Shown here in pieces: positions 14,250-14,445 of a DNA stretch of 14,445 bases. The translations under genes and the position numbers were made by a program. How positions within the stretch are numbered: the first letter of the stretch is position 1; each line of letters starts with the position of its first letter. This DNA comes from JANPCX01 sp966211815 (GTDB lineage Bacteria > Pseudomonadota > Gammaproteobacteria > Burkholderiales > Burkholderiaceae_C). The DNA is taken from assembly GCA_966211815.1 (NCBI GenBank), contig CBIHOD010000096.1:1-14445 (forward strand). Direction: 5' to 3'. Below the pieces are notes generated by a model. The model did no database searches. It saw nothing but the letters and a program-made list of their open reading frames with translations, and was not told the origin of the DNA.

Positions 14250-14307
14250 AAGTGGTTGCGCCGCCGTCGTGGGCAGGCGCTTGGTTTCCACTACATCAGC
14301 AAAGCAC

Positions 14308-14445
14308 ATGGCCCAGTACGTCTTTACCATGAACCGCGTCGGCAAGATCGTCCCGCCGAAGCGCCAGATCCTCAAGAACATCTCCCTGAGCTTCTTCCCC
14401 GGCGCCAAGATCGGCGTGCTGGGCCTGAACGGCTCGGGCAAGTCG
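14308..14445 (+). CDS. ettA: energy-dependent translational throttle protein EttA (5' part only)
   Basis: Only the first 46 codons are present; the gene runs off the right edge. The N-terminus MAQYVFTMNRVGKIVPPKRQ, then ILKNISLSFFPGAKIGVLGLNGSGKS, is characteristic of EttA. This is a cytoplasmic ABC-F ATPase that binds the ribosomal E site and gates the first steps of translation according to energy state. The Walker A start GLNGSGKS is visible at residues 39-46. The other parts (arm, Walker B, second ABC domain) are outside the window. It is divergent from the lysR gene, with 266 bp between the starts. Confidence 0.93.
   Translation, partial: MAQYVFTMNRVGKIVPPKRQILKNISLSFFPGAKIGVLGLNGSGKS

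Overview
The window is GC-rich chromosomal DNA. It most likely comes from a betaproteobacterium of the Burkholderiales (Comamonadaceae / Rubrivivax-Leptothrix type). The pointers are Bug/TctC-type periplasmic binding proteins, a K+-independent membrane pyrophosphatase, a Cache-type chemoreceptor, RhlE and EttA, together with the codon usage. The genus is inference. No tRNA, rRNA, CRISPR array, integrase or intact insertion sequence was seen.

Left part (1-6206): hppA (minus; proton-pumping pyrophosphatase, with a clear terminator at the left edge) is divergent from ppa (plus; soluble pyrophosphatase). The two systems that consume pyrophosphate therefore sit head to head. A strong intrinsic terminator follows ppa, then yaaA (peroxide-stress protein). 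Next comes a two-gene unit: a prolyl-4-hydroxylase-like 2OG-Fe(II) oxygenase, and 26 nt later a protein that fuses DUF3565 to a GNAT acetyltransferase. A conserved-looking 163-aa protein of unknown function lies convergent on the minus strand.

Middle part (6207-9977): a 329-bp intergenic region with a plausible FliA (sigma-28) promoter precedes a 515-aa Cache-HAMP-MCP chemoreceptor. This is convergent with rhlE (minus; DEAD-box RNA helicase with an RGG-type tail).

Right part (9978-14041): a small-molecule uptake and hydrolysis cluster. A minus-strand pair, Bug protein then AstE/AspA-like zinc hydrolase, overlaps by ATGA. A second Bug paralogue is divergent from it, and a LysR regulator is convergent with the paralogue. 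No TctA/TctB membrane components are present. The 156 bp between the divergent Bug genes are full of dyads. The window ends in the first 46 codons of ettA.

Two genes (the oxygenase and the LysR regulator) have a -35/-10 pair with a 17-bp spacer and only 6 nt from the -10 box to the ATG, without a Shine-Dalgarno sequence. This suggests leaderless transcripts. The content is mostly ordinary core genome. The most interesting parts are the DUF3565-GNAT fusion beside the oxygenase, the Bug/hydrolase/LysR island, and several regulatory arrangements. I see no clear new defence or mobile system.
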